NCBI RefSeq assembly: GCF_036964905.1
Contig: NZ_JBALHR010000013.1
Span: 1 to 64,000 of the forward strand
DNA: 64,000 bases
Origin: Gemmobacter denitrificans
Lineage (GTDB): Bacteria; Pseudomonadota; Alphaproteobacteria; Rhodobacterales; Rhodobacteraceae
Direction of reading: 5' to 3'
In this document: positions 8,155 through 17,995 of the stretch, one piece after another
Layout: the number at the start of each line of letters is the position of its first letter
Position numbering within the stretch: position 1 is the first letter of the stretch
Notes under the pieces: generated by a model
The model's database searches: none
Seen by the model: the letters and a program-made list of their open reading frames with translations, nothing else
Told to the model about the DNA's origin: nothing
Made by a program: the position numbers and the translations under genes

Positions 8155-8190
8155 GCGTAAGCATAGCATAAATCTGGGTTTTTACACAGC
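7594..8190 (-). mobile_element. Remnant of an IS1182-type insertion sequence
   Basis: One end may be near 8175-8190, where GCTGTGTAAAAAC (minus strand) resembles termini seen in this group; I could not confirm an inverted repeat because the other end is missing. The fragment abuts the C-terminal codons of the helicase-like remnant on one side. On the other, 80 bp of unassigned DNA lead to the gdh stop. It records an insertion followed by deletion. Confidence 0.5.
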
Positions 8191-8271
8191 CTCGGCGGAA
8201 AGCGGACGCTTCAATGCCACGGCGTCGATAGGCAAGCTTCTGATCCGTAAACGGGACACAGATCGATATCT

Positions 8272-9702
<1,431 letters not shown>

Positions 9703-9727
9703 GTCAGCGCTCCATCAGGGTCAGGGC

Positions 9728-9752
9728 GGGTCCCCGCAGGTTGCGGGGACCC
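9728..9752 (-). promoter_or_regulatory. Strong intercistronic hairpin between etfA and gdh
   Basis: Perfect 11-bp arms (GGGTCCCCGCA / TGCGGGGACCC) with a 3-nt loop lie in the gap between etfA and gdhA. No T-tract follows in the direction of transcription, so it is unlikely to be a full intrinsic terminator. It could protect upstream mRNA from 3' exonucleases or set a lower level of gdh. A related hairpin core (GCGGGGAC/GTCCCCGC) occurs between hyuB and hyuA. Confidence 0.55.
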
Positions 9753-9798
9753 TGTTGGCGGCCTCATCCGTCTTAGAGGAGGGGTTGGGCCGCCAAAT

Positions 9799-10722
9799 TC
9801 AAAGCCGGTCGGTCAAAGCGGGTAGGGCGTCGAACAGATCGGCCACGAGGCCGTAATCGGCCACCTGAAAGATCGGGGCTTCTTCGTCCTTGTTGATGGC
9901 GACGATGACCTTGGAGTCCTTCATCCCCGCAAGGTGCTGGATCGCACCCGAGATGCCCACGGCGACGTAAAGCTGGGGGGCCACGACCTTGCCGGTCTGG
10001 CCGACCTGCCAGTCGTTCGGGGCGTAGCCCGAGTCGACAGCGGCGCGGGACGCACCGACGGCTGCGCCGAGCTTGTCCGCGAGCTTCTCGATCAGGGCGA
10101 AGTCGGCTTGGCTGCCCACGCCCCGGCCACCAGAGACGACGATGCCTGCGGAGGTAAGTTCGGGGCGGTCGGAGGCGGCGACCTTGTCCTCGACCCATTT
10201 CGAGAGCGAGGAGTCAGCGGCGGCGGCCACCTTTTCGACGGCGGCGGAACCGGAGTTCGCGACGGCGTTGAAGGAGGCGGTGCGGATGGTCAGGACCTTC
10301 TTCGCATCCGACGACTTCACCGTCTGGATCGCGTTGCCCGCGTAGATCGGGCGTTCGAAGGTGTCGGCGTCCAGGACGGCGGTCACGTCCGAGATCACCA
10401 TGACGTCGAGCAGCGCCGCAGCGCGGGGCAGGACGTTCTTGGAGAAGGCGGTCGCGGCAGCAGCGATGTGGCTATAGTTGCCAGCCAGAGACACGATCAG
10501 CGCGGCGGTGGGTTCGGCCATGCCGTGGTCGAAGGCCGCGTCATCGGCGTGCAGCACCTTGGACGCGCCGTCGAGTTTGGCGGCTTCTGCAGCGGCTGCG
10601 GCGGAGGTGCCTGCGACGAGGATGTGGACATCGCCCAAGCCCTTCACGGCAGACAGCGCCTTGGCCACCGCATCGGTCGCCAGTTGTCCGTCATTCACAT
10701 CGGAAAGCAGAAGAACGGCCAT
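9799..10722 (-). CDS. etfA: Electron transfer flavoprotein, alpha subunit
   Basis: A 307-aa FAD-binding subunit of the soluble ETF heterodimer that passes electrons from acyl-CoA and other dehydrogenases to ETF-ubiquinone oxidoreductase. The C-terminal FAD domain is intact (VSGGRGVGS, then GQTGKVVAPQLYVAVGISGA and INKDEEAPIF). Length is normal. It starts 1 bp after the etfB stop, so the pair is translationally linked. The etfB-etfA-hbd order is widespread in Rhodobacteraceae. Confidence 0.95.
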   Translation of the reverse strand: MAVLLLSDVNDGQLATDAVAKALSAVKGLGDVHILVAGTSAAAAAEAAKLDGASKVLHADDAAFDHGMAEPTAALIVSLAGNYSHIAAAATAFSKNVLPRAAALLDVMVISDVTAVLDADTFERPIYAGNAIQTVKSSDAKKVLTIRTASFNAVANSGSAAVEKVAAAADSSLSKWVEDKVAASDRPELTSAGIVVSGGRGVGSQADFALIEKLADKLGAAVGASRAAVDSGYAPNDWQVGQTGKVVAPQLYVAVGISGAIQHLAGMKDSKVIVAINKDEEAPIFQVADYGLVADLFDALPALTDRL

Positions 10723-10723
10723 G

Positions 10724-11485
10724 TCAGATCACCCCCGCTTCGTCTTTCAGTTTCGCGATCAGCTCGTCCACCGAGCCGACCTTCACGCCCGCCTTGCGGC
10801 CTGCCGGTTCCACGGTCTTGACGACCGACAGGCGCGGCGTGACGTCCACGCCGTAATTGGCGGGGGTCTTGGTGGCGAGCGGTTTGGTCTTGGCCTTCAT
10901 GATGTTGGGCAAGCTTGCATAGCGCGGCTCGTTCAGGCGCAGGTCCACGCTGATGATCGTGGGCATCTTGACCGAGATGGTCTGAAGCCCGCCGTCCACC
11001 TCACGGGTGACTTTTGCCGTGTCGCCCTCGATCGCCACTTCGGATGCGAAGGTGGCCTGCGACCAGCCCAAGAGCGCCGACAGCATCTGGCCCGTCGCGT
11101 TCATGTCGTTGTCGATGGCCTGCTTGCCGCAGAGCACCAGACCGGGGCCTTCTTCCTTGACCACGCCCGCCAGCAGCTTCGCCACGGCCAGCGGTTCGAT
11201 GTCGGTATGCACATCTGCCGCCGCTTCGATCAGGATCGCGCGGTCCGCACCCATGGCGAGTGCGGTCCGCAGCGTCTCCTGCGCCTGCTTCACGCCGATC
11301 GAGACGACCACGACCTCGGTCGCCACGCCCTTTTCCTTCAGACGGATCGCCTCTTCCACGGCGATCTCGTCGAAGGGGTTCATCGACATCTTCACATTCG
11401 CCAGATCGACCCCGCTGCCATCCGCTTTCACACGGACCTTCACGTTGTAGTCGATCACACGTTTGACAGGCACGAGCACCTTCAT
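10724..11485 (-). CDS. etfB: Electron transfer flavoprotein, beta subunit
   Basis: The ATG at 11485 gives MKVLVPVKRVIDYNVKVRV, the standard EtfB start, and 253 aa; the longer upstream frame lacks homology. The AMP-binding subunit shows the ADRAILIEAAADVHTDIE and CGKQAIDNDMNATGQ segments and the C-terminal recognition-loop region LNEPRYASLPNIMKAKTKP. It partners the adjacent etfA and lies 13 bp after hbd, so it is cotranscribed. Confidence 0.95.
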   Translation of the reverse strand: MKVLVPVKRVIDYNVKVRVKADGSGVDLANVKMSMNPFDEIAVEEAIRLKEKGVATEVVVVSIGVKQAQETLRTALAMGADRAILIEAAADVHTDIEPLAVAKLLAGVVKEEGPGLVLCGKQAIDNDMNATGQMLSALLGWSQATFASEVAIEGDTAKVTREVDGGLQTISVKMPTIISVDLRLNEPRYASLPNIMKAKTKPLATKTPANYGVDVTPRLSVVKTVEPAGRKAGVKVGSVDELIAKLKDEAGVI

Positions 11486-11498
11486 CGCGCTTCTCCGT

Positions 11499-12374
11499 TC
11501 ATCTGGTGGGAAGGGGGATTTCGCCGCGGTAGTCATAGAACCCCCGCTGCGTCTTGCGGCCGAGCCAGCCTGCCTCGACATATTTCGTCAGCAGCGGACA
11601 GGGGCGGTATTTCGTGTCGGCCAACCCGTCATGCAGCACGTTCATGATGGCAAGGCAGGTGTCCAGCCCGATGAAATCGGCAAGTTCCAAGGGACCCATC
11701 GGATGGTTCGCACCCAGTTTCAGCGCCTCATCGATCGACTTCACGTTGCCCACGCCTTCGTAAAGCGTATAGACCGCCTCATTGATCATAGGCATCAGGA
11801 TGCGGTTCACGATGAAGGCGGGGAAATCCTCGGCGCTTGCCGCGGTCTTGCCCAGTTTCTTCACCACCAAGTGCAGGCTGTCCCATGTGTCCTGATCGGT
11901 GGCGATGCCGCGGATCAGTTCGACAAGCTGCATCACCGGAACGGGGTTCATGAAGTGGAAGCCCATGAACTTCTCGGGCCGGTCCGTGCGGCTTGCAAGC
12001 CGCGTGATCGAGATCGACGAGGTGTTCGACGTCAGGATCGTCGTGGGCTTCAGGTGGGGCAGCAGGTCTTCGAAGATCGCCTGCTTGACGGTTTCGCGTT
12101 CGGTCGCGGCTTCGATGATCAGGTCGGTCGCGCCGAGGTCGGCGAGTTTCAGCGTGGTGCGGATGCGCGACAGGGCGGCGGCTTTCTCGTCAGCAGTGAC
12201 CTTGCCGCGGCTGACCTGCCGTTCGATGTTGCGGTCTATGGTGGCCAGCGCCTTGTCGATGCTGGCCTGGCTGATGTCGTTCAGCAGCACGTCATAGCCT
12301 GCCAATGCGAAGACATGGGCGATGCCGTTGCCCATCTGCCCTGCGCCAACGACGCCGACGCTTTGCACGGTCAT
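11499..12374 (-). CDS. hbd: 3-hydroxybutyryl-CoA dehydrogenase
   Basis: A 291-aa NAD-dependent 3-hydroxyacyl-CoA dehydrogenase. The N-terminal Rossmann motif is VGVVGAGQMGNGIAHVFALA. The catalytic region has SNTSSISIT and GFHFMNPVPVMQLVE (catalytic His), and the C-terminal dimer domain ends YEGVGNVKSIDEALKLGANHPMGP. The ATG at 12374 overlaps the ptb stop (ATGA). It oxidises 3-hydroxybutyryl-CoA to acetoacetyl-CoA. Its close link to etfBA fits beta-oxidation of short acyl-CoAs. Confidence 0.92.
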   Translation of the reverse strand: MTVQSVGVVGAGQMGNGIAHVFALAGYDVLLNDISQASIDKALATIDRNIERQVSRGKVTADEKAAALSRIRTTLKLADLGATDLIIEAATERETVKQAIFEDLLPHLKPTTILTSNTSSISITRLASRTDRPEKFMGFHFMNPVPVMQLVELIRGIATDQDTWDSLHLVVKKLGKTAASAEDFPAFIVNRILMPMINEAVYTLYEGVGNVKSIDEALKLGANHPMGPLELADFIGLDTCLAIMNVLHDGLADTKYRPCPLLTKYVEAGWLGRKTQRGFYDYRGEIPLPTR

Positions 12375-13288
12375 GGCTTGCCCCCCTGTCCTGCCAGCAC
12401 GGCAGCCGCCAGCAAAAGACCAAACCGCCGCTGTTCTGGACCATCGGCCCGCGAGTTGAGCAGCACCGGCACCCGCGCGCCCATGACGATGCTGGCGGTG
12501 CGGGCCTGCCCGTGCAGTTTCCACGCCTTGACCGTTGCATTGCCCGCCTCGATGGACGGAAACAGGATCAGGTCGGCCTGCCCCGCGACGAGCGACGCGG
12601 CAAAGCCCTTCTTCGCCGCAGCCGCAGACGAGAGTGCCACGTCGTAGCCGAAGGGGCCATCGACCAGAACCGACCCGCTGCCCATGGCCCATTCGTCGCG
12701 CAGGGCTGCCGCATCGGTAGTGGCAGGTTGCGACGGATGGACCTTTTCGGATGCCGCAATGGCCGCCACCCGCAGGGGAGACACGCCCAGACCCGCGAAA
12801 AGCGGCACCGCATTGCGCAGGATGGCGCGTTTCTGCTCCAGCGTCGGCAGCACGACGATGCCGTTATCCGTTGCCCCGATCAGGCGCGGGAGCGAAGGCA
12901 TTTCGGCAAGCGTGACGTTCGACAGCACGTCAGAGGCGCGCAGGCCCGCCTCGCGCGCCACCACGGCGCGCAGATAGGCAGCGCTGTCCACACTGCCCTT
13001 GACCAGCACATCCGCCTCGCCCGCGCGGATCGCGGCGACGGCAAGGGCGGCGGCCTCCGTCGCATCCCGCGCGGGGAGGATGACGACCTTGCCATCTAGC
13101 GACTGCGGCAGAAGGCGCGTGATCGCTTCGGCGTCCCCGACCAGAACCGCGCCCGAAATGCGCCCTGTCCCAAGCGCATCGGCCAGCGCGGTCAGGGTGG
13201 CCGCATCGTCGGCTCCGGCGACGGCAGGGCGCAGCGGCGGGCGCACCGCCATGGCGGCATCCAAGTGGGCGAAGGTGCGGATCACCAT
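12371..13288 (-). CDS. ptb: Phosphate acyl (butyryl/acetyl) transferase
   Basis: A 305-aa member of the phosphotransacetylase/phosphotransbutyrylase family, converting acyl-CoA and phosphate to acyl phosphate and CoA, or the reverse. Family stretches include ADVLVKGSVDSAAYLRAVV, LSNVTLAEMP, LDGPFGYD-like VDGPFGYDVALS and the C-terminal PSIEAGNATVKAW. The start at 13288 overlaps the buk stop by 7 bp. Paired with butyrate kinase it can either make ATP from acyl-CoA or spend ATP to activate an acid. Substrate chain length cannot be read from the sequence. Confidence 0.88.
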   Translation of the reverse strand: MVIRTFAHLDAAMAVRPPLRPAVAGADDAATLTALADALGTGRISGAVLVGDAEAITRLLPQSLDGKVVILPARDATEAAALAVAAIRAGEADVLVKGSVDSAAYLRAVVAREAGLRASDVLSNVTLAEMPSLPRLIGATDNGIVVLPTLEQKRAILRNAVPLFAGLGVSPLRVAAIAASEKVHPSQPATTDAAALRDEWAMGSGSVLVDGPFGYDVALSSAAAAKKGFAASLVAGQADLILFPSIEAGNATVKAWKLHGQARTASIVMGARVPVLLNSRADGPEQRRFGLLLAAAVLAGQGGKP

Positions 13289-14391
13289 GGCATCGGCTCC
13301 ACCTCGGGGGAGACGGGCCATGTGCGAGCCTTTTCCACGCCTGCCAGAACGCGTGCGGCACCGGCGCCGAGCGCTTCGCTTTCGTGACTGCCGGGATAGC
13401 AGGTGACGGGGGCAAAGGCGCCGATCCGGTCGGTCAGGACGCTGGTCAAGCGCCGGGAGTGGGCCATGCCCCCTGTGAGGACGATCCCGTCGGGGCGGAA
13501 GTCCAGAACAGCGGCCATGCTGCCAATGGCCTTGCCGATCTGGTAGACCATCGCCTCCCAGACCAGTTGCGCCTTGGCATCGCCAGCCTTGATCATGGCC
13601 TCGACGCGGCGCATGTCCTTGGTGCCAAGATATGCGTGAACCCCACCCTGCCCGTAAAGCCGCCGCTTCAACGCATCCTTGGTGAAGCGCCCGGAATAGC
13701 ACAGGTCGATCAGGGCCATGGGCGGCAGCCCCCCCGCCCGTTCAGGCGAAAAGGGGGAATTCTCCATCCGGTTCGTGCTGTCCACGATCCGGCCCTTGCG
13801 CAGGGCGGCGACCGAGATGCCCGCCCCCATATGCGCGACCACGGCATCCAGTTCCGCGAAAGGCTTGCCCAGTCGGGTGGCAAGCCGCCGCCCGCAGGCC
13901 CGGATGTTCAGCGCATGGACAAAGGAAAAGCGCTGGATGTCCGGGCAGCCCGACACGCGCGCCACGGGGGGCAGTTCGTCGACCGAGACGGGATCGACGA
14001 CAAAGGCCGGACAGCCCGCCGCCGCCGCGATCCGCTGCGCAAGCGGCGCGCCGAGGTTCGAGGCATGGTGATGCACGGGGCGGTGCAGCGCGAAATCCAC
14101 CAGCCCGTCATCAACAACGATCACCCCCGCCGGCACGGGCGACAGCATCCCGCCCCGCCCCGCCACGGCAGCCAGCCGCACCCCGCCTGGAATGGCGTCG
14201 AGGAAGTCCTGCACCGCCTGCGCCCGGAAGGGCAGTTGCGCGGCGATCCCGTCGAAATCCGCCATGACCGTTTCGTCATGGTCGATGGTTTCATCGAGTA
14301 CAGCCCGCACCTCCGCCCCTTCTGGCAGGAACAGGCCAATGCGCGTGGTGGTGGTGCCGGGGTTGATGGTCAGGATCAGGGATTTCTGCAT
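13282..14391 (-). CDS. buk: Butyrate kinase-type carboxylate kinase
   Basis: A 369-aa ASKHA-fold kinase forming acyl phosphate from a carboxylate and ATP. The phosphate motif is LTINPGTTTTRIG. Later signatures follow the butyrate rather than acetate kinase pattern: RGGMLSPVPAGV, HHHASNLGAPLAQRI, VDPVSVDELPP, GAGISVAALRKGRIVDSTN and ILTGG-like VLTGGMAHS. Length is usual for Buk. It lies 3 bp after the aldehyde dehydrogenase stop, so it is in position to act on the acid that enzyme makes. Confidence 0.9.
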   Translation of the reverse strand: MQKSLILTINPGTTTTRIGLFLPEGAEVRAVLDETIDHDETVMADFDGIAAQLPFRAQAVQDFLDAIPGGVRLAAVAGRGGMLSPVPAGVIVVDDGLVDFALHRPVHHHASNLGAPLAQRIAAAAGCPAFVVDPVSVDELPPVARVSGCPDIQRFSFVHALNIRACGRRLATRLGKPFAELDAVVAHMGAGISVAALRKGRIVDSTNRMENSPFSPERAGGLPPMALIDLCYSGRFTKDALKRRLYGQGGVHAYLGTKDMRRVEAMIKAGDAKAQLVWEAMVYQIGKAIGSMAAVLDFRPDGIVLTGGMAHSRRLTSVLTDRIGAFAPVTCYPGSHESEALGAGAARVLAGVEKARTWPVSPEVEPMPW

Positions 14392-14394
14392 GGC

Positions 14395-15834
14395 CTAACC
14401 CGCGAAGCTGTAGCTGGTCTTGATGGTGGTGAAGAACTCGGCCGCATACCGGCCCTGTTCGCGCGGACCGTGCGAACTGCCCTTGGTACCACCGAACGGC
14501 ACATGGAAATCGACCCCCGCCGTGGGCAGGTTGACCATGACCATCCCCGCCTTTGCCCCCTGCCGGAAGGCGCGGGCGTGCTTCAGCGAGGCGGTGCAGA
14601 TACCGGCGGACAGGCCGAAATCGGTGTCATTCGCCACGGCAAGGGCTTCGTCGAAGCTGTCCACGCGGATGACGGCGGCGCAGGGGCCGAAGATTTCCTC
14701 GCGCGACACGCGCATGTCATTGCGAGCGTTCAGGAACAGGGCGGGGCGCTGGAAGAAGCCTTCAGTTGGGCCGTCGAACGTGTCGCCGCCGATCACCTCG
14801 CAGCCTTCGGCGCGGGCAAGAGCCACGTAATCCAGATTGCCCTGCAACTGGGCGGCTGAAGCAACGGGACCGATCTGGCTGTCACCGTCCAGTGCGTGGC
14901 CGACGCGCAGGTCCTGCATCGCCCCCGTCAGGCGCGCGACAAAGGCGTCATGGATGCCCGACTGCACGATCAGCCGGGACGAGGCGGTGCAGCGTTGCCC
15001 CGTGGAAAAGTAGGCCCCGTTCACGCAGGCCGGAACCGCGATATCCAGATCGGCATCGTCCAGCACGACCATCGGGTTCTTGCCGCCCATTTCGAGCTGG
15101 ACCTTCTTCATCCCTTCAGCGGCGCTGCGGGCGATGGCGCGGCCCGTGGTGACCGATCCGGTGAACGAAATCGCCGTGACAAGTGGGTGGTGGACAAGCG
15201 CATGACCGACGACCGAACCCGGCCCCATCACAAGGTTGAAGATGCCTGCGGGGCAGCCCTCTTCATGGATGATGCGCGCCAGCATTTGCGCGGTGCCGGG
15301 CACCAGATCGGCAGGTTTCAGGATCACCGCATTGCCAAAGGCAAGCGCAGGCGCCACCTTCCATGCGGGAATGGCGGCCGGGAAGTTCCACGGCGTGATC
15401 AGGCCTATGACGCCAAGCGGTTCGCGCGTGACGGTGATGTCCACATCCGGCCGGACCGAGGCGATGGCATCCCCCGCAATGCGCAGCGCCTCGCCGCCGA
15501 AGAAGCGGAAGATCTGGGCGGCGCGGCGCACTTCGGCCACGGCTTCGGGCAGGATCTTGCCCTCTTCCCGCGCAAGCATCCGCCCGATCACCTCGGCCTC
15601 GGCGTCGATGCGGCGGGCGATCCGGTCGAGGAGTTCGGCCCGCGCGAGTGGCCCCTTGGCCAGCCATGCGGGCAGCGCCCCTGTGGCCGCCTGCGCCGCG
15701 CGGTCCACGTCCGCGGCGGTTCCGGCGGCGTAATGGCCAATCAGATCGGACAGGTCCGACGGATTGCGGTTTTCGGTCAGATGATCCCCCGGCATCCAGA
15801 TGCCGTCGATCAGGTTCAGATGCGCGTTGGTCAT
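14395..15834 (-). CDS. NAD(P)-dependent aldehyde dehydrogenase (semialdehyde-type)
   Basis: A 479-aa ALDH from the ATG at 15834. Active-site features are intact: TPWNFPAAIPAWKVAPAL, LEMGGKNPMVV with the general-base Glu, and FSTGQRCTASSR with the catalytic Cys. The sequence is closest in feel to alpha-ketoglutaric-semialdehyde or succinate-semialdehyde dehydrogenases. It lies 83 bp downstream of the aminotransferase, in a gap with a 6-bp hairpin (15871-15885). The natural reading is oxidation of the omega-semialdehyde formed by transamination. Exact substrate unknown. Confidence 0.9.
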   Translation of the reverse strand: MTNAHLNLIDGIWMPGDHLTENRNPSDLSDLIGHYAAGTAADVDRAAQAATGALPAWLAKGPLARAELLDRIARRIDAEAEVIGRMLAREEGKILPEAVAEVRRAAQIFRFFGGEALRIAGDAIASVRPDVDITVTREPLGVIGLITPWNFPAAIPAWKVAPALAFGNAVILKPADLVPGTAQMLARIIHEEGCPAGIFNLVMGPGSVVGHALVHHPLVTAISFTGSVTTGRAIARSAAEGMKKVQLEMGGKNPMVVLDDADLDIAVPACVNGAYFSTGQRCTASSRLIVQSGIHDAFVARLTGAMQDLRVGHALDGDSQIGPVASAAQLQGNLDYVALARAEGCEVIGGDTFDGPTEGFFQRPALFLNARNDMRVSREEIFGPCAAVIRVDSFDEALAVANDTDFGLSAGICTASLKHARAFRQGAKAGMVMVNLPTAGVDFHVPFGGTKGSSHGPREQGRYAAEFFTTIKTSYSFAG

Positions 15835-15917
15835 GGTGGGCGATCCTTGGGCCAGCACGGGGTTGCCCCCTGCCCGCAACGGGCAAGTGTCGGTGTCTTG
15901 AACGGGAAAGGCCGGTA

Positions 15918-17213
15918 TCAGGCGGCTTTCTTCATCACGGCCGCCTCGATCGAGGCTTCGAGGATATCCAGCGCCTCTTGCAACTGGTCCATCGGAATGG
16001 TCAGCGGGGGCAGCAGGCGGATGACGTTGTAGCGCGTGCCGCAGGACAAAAGGATCAGCCCCCGCGCCTCGGCTTCCGCCACCACGGCGGCGGTCAGGGC
16101 GGCGTCGGGCGCGTTCCCCGTCCGGCTGGTGACGAGTTCAAGCGCGTTCATCGCCCCAAGCCCGCGCACATCGCCGATGCATTCCATCCCCTGCTGCGCC
16201 GCAATCTGGGTCAGTCGGGCGCGGATCACCTCGCCGATCTCAGTCGCGCGGGCGCAGAGGTCTTCGTCGCGGATCACGTCTAGCACCGCATGGGCGGCGG
16301 CCACCGCCAAGGGGTTGCCCGCATAGGTGCCACCGACCCCGCCGGGGTTCGGCGCATCCACGATCTCGGCCCGCCCAGTGACTGCGGACAGTGGGAAACC
16401 ACCCGCAAGCCCCTTGGCCATCGTCACCAGATCCGGGGCCACGCCGGAATGGTCGAAACCGAACATCCTGCCCGTGCGCGCCATGCCTGCCTGCACCTCG
16501 TCCGCGATCAGGACGATGCCGTGGCGGTCACAGATCTCGCGCAGGGCGCGCAGGAAACCGGTCGGCGCGATGTTGAACCCGCCCTCGCCCTGGACGGGTT
16601 CGATGATGATGGCCGCGACCCGTTCGGGATCGACCGAGGATGCAAACAGCCGTTCCAACTGTTCCAGCGCCGCCGCTTCGGTCACGCCGTGGAAGTTATT
16701 CGGGAAAGGGGCATGGACGATTTCGGGCGGCATGGCGCCGAAGCCCTTCTTGTAGGGCGCGACCTTGCCAGTCAGCGCCATGCCCAGCAGCGTGCGCCCG
16801 TGGAACGCGCCCGAGAACGAGATCACGCCCGACCGTCCGGTATAGGCGCGGGCCATCTTGATGGCATTCTCCACCGCCTCGGCCCCCGTGGTGACAAGCA
16901 TCGTCTTTTTGTCGAACTCCCCCGGAGTCGCTGCGTTCAGACGTTCGGCCAGCGCGATGTAGCCTTCATAAGGCGCGACGTGGAAACAGGTGTGGGTGAA
17001 GGCCTGCGCCTGTTCCGCCACCGCCGCCATCACGCGCGGGTGGCGGTGCCCCGTGTTGTTCACCGCGATTCCGGCCGCGAAGTCGATGAAGCGCCGCCCT
17101 TCGGCATCCCAAAGCTCGGCATTCTCGGCGCGGGCGGCATAGATGCCGCGGGTGGCCACGCCGCGGGCGACGGCGGCGGATTTGCGGGCGGAAAGCCGGG
17201 CGGATTCGGTCAT
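15918..17213 (-). CDS. gabT: 4-aminobutyrate-type omega-aminotransferase (class III, PLP)
   Basis: The ATG at 17213 gives 431 aa starting MTESARLSARKSAAVARGV, the usual GabT start. PLP features: TTGAEAVENAIKMAR phosphate region, GAFHGRTLLGMALTGK, EPVQGEGGF, LIADEVQAGMARTG with the cofactor Asp, and the Schiff-base lysine in TMAKGLAGGFPLSAV. It moves an omega-amino group (GABA, 5-aminovalerate or similar) to 2-oxoglutarate. It is the first gene of an eight-gene leftward operon and is divergent from a PuuR-like regulator. Confidence 0.92.
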   Translation of the reverse strand: MTESARLSARKSAAVARGVATRGIYAARAENAELWDAEGRRFIDFAAGIAVNNTGHRHPRVMAAVAEQAQAFTHTCFHVAPYEGYIALAERLNAATPGEFDKKTMLVTTGAEAVENAIKMARAYTGRSGVISFSGAFHGRTLLGMALTGKVAPYKKGFGAMPPEIVHAPFPNNFHGVTEAAALEQLERLFASSVDPERVAAIIIEPVQGEGGFNIAPTGFLRALREICDRHGIVLIADEVQAGMARTGRMFGFDHSGVAPDLVTMAKGLAGGFPLSAVTGRAEIVDAPNPGGVGGTYAGNPLAVAAAHAVLDVIRDEDLCARATEIGEVIRARLTQIAAQQGMECIGDVRGLGAMNALELVTSRTGNAPDAALTAAVVAEAEARGLILLSCGTRYNVIRLLPPLTIPMDQLQEALDILEASIEAAVMKKAA

Positions 17214-17352
17214 GGCGGTGCTCCTGGGACTTTGGCTGGGCTCGGCGTAGCATTGCGCATTATTCTGAGCAACGTGTTTTGATATACTGCGCACCGACCG
17301 ACAAAAGATTGTGCGCCACGCGACCAAGCCCTATGGTTGGCAAAAGGGCAGG
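17214..17352. promoter_or_regulatory. Divergent promoter region with a candidate PuuR-type operator
   Basis: The 139-bp gap between gabT and the XRE-cupin gene holds an imperfect dyad TTGCGCA-N6-TGAGCAA at 17253-17272. Related half-sites follow (CTGCGCA near 17287-17293, TTGTGCGC near 17309-17316). Such TTGCGCA-like dyads suit HTH-cupin repressors. The regulator probably controls both its own gene and the gabT operon. No footprint data can be inferred from sequence. Confidence 0.45.
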
Positions 17353-17940
17353 ATGGTCGGCATGCAGGATTTCAATGTAGGCGAACGACTGAAACAGATG
17401 CGGCAGGCCGCAGGGCTTTCGCAACGGCAACTGGCCGAGGCATCTGGTGTGCCGCACGGCCAGATTTCGATGATCGAAACTAACCGATCCAGCCCATCCG
17501 TCGCATCATTGCGCAAGATTCTAGGCGGTCTTTCCGTCACGATGTCTGAATTCTTTGAACCTGACGCCGCTGTCAGCCAGTCCGTATTCTTCAAACCGCA
17601 TGAGTTGCGGGATCTGACCACGCGGCTTTATTCGACGCTCGACGATCCGCGCGGGAAAATGACACTGCAACAGGTGGGCGATGCCAAGGCGCACAACCTG
17701 CAAATCCTTTACGAACGCTACGAACCTGGTGCCGATACCGGCGCGCAGATGCTTGAACATGTCTCCCACGAAGGCGGGGTCGTTATCGCAGGCGAGATCG
17801 AGGTGACGGTGGGCGATCAATGCGCCGTGCTTAAGGCGGGGGACAGCTACCTGTTCGACTCCACCCAGCCCCACCGCTTCCGAAACGTGGGTGACCGCGA
17901 GGCGGTGGTCGTTTCGGCCTGCACACCGCCCTACCTGTGA
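17353..17940 (+). CDS. XRE-cupin transcriptional regulator (PuuR-like)
   Basis: About 195 aa from ATG 17353, preceded by a GGGCAGG site; an ATG at 17362 is an alternative. Residues about 8-65 are an XRE helix-turn-helix (LKQMRQAAGLSQRQLAEASG, then ISMIETNRSSPSV). The C-terminal half is a cupin (VSHEGGVVIAGEIEVTVGD, DSYLFDSTQPHRFRN). Members of this group regulate polyamine, GABA and related amine catabolism, with a small metabolite in the cupin. Divergent position to gabT supports that role. Confidence 0.85.
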   Translation: MVGMQDFNVGERLKQMRQAAGLSQRQLAEASGVPHGQISMIETNRSSPSVASLRKILGGLSVTMSEFFEPDAAVSQSVFFKPHELRDLTTRLYSTLDDPRGKMTLQQVGDAKAHNLQILYERYEPGADTGAQMLEHVSHEGGVVIAGEIEVTVGDQCAVLKAGDSYLFDSTQPHRFRNVGDREAVVVSACTPPYL

Positions 17941-17979
17941 AGCGAAGGGCGCGGCCCAGCCGGACCACGCCCCCACCCT

Positions 17980-17995
17980 TGCCCCGTGAGGGGCA
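17980..17995. terminator. Small hairpin between convergent genes
   Basis: TGCCCC-GTGA-GGGGCA lies exactly between the stop of the XRE-cupin gene and the stop of the substrate-binding-protein gene, which converge. The stem is only 6 bp and lacks a clear T-tract, so it would be a weak bidirectional terminator or a 3'-end protection element. Confidence 0.4.
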
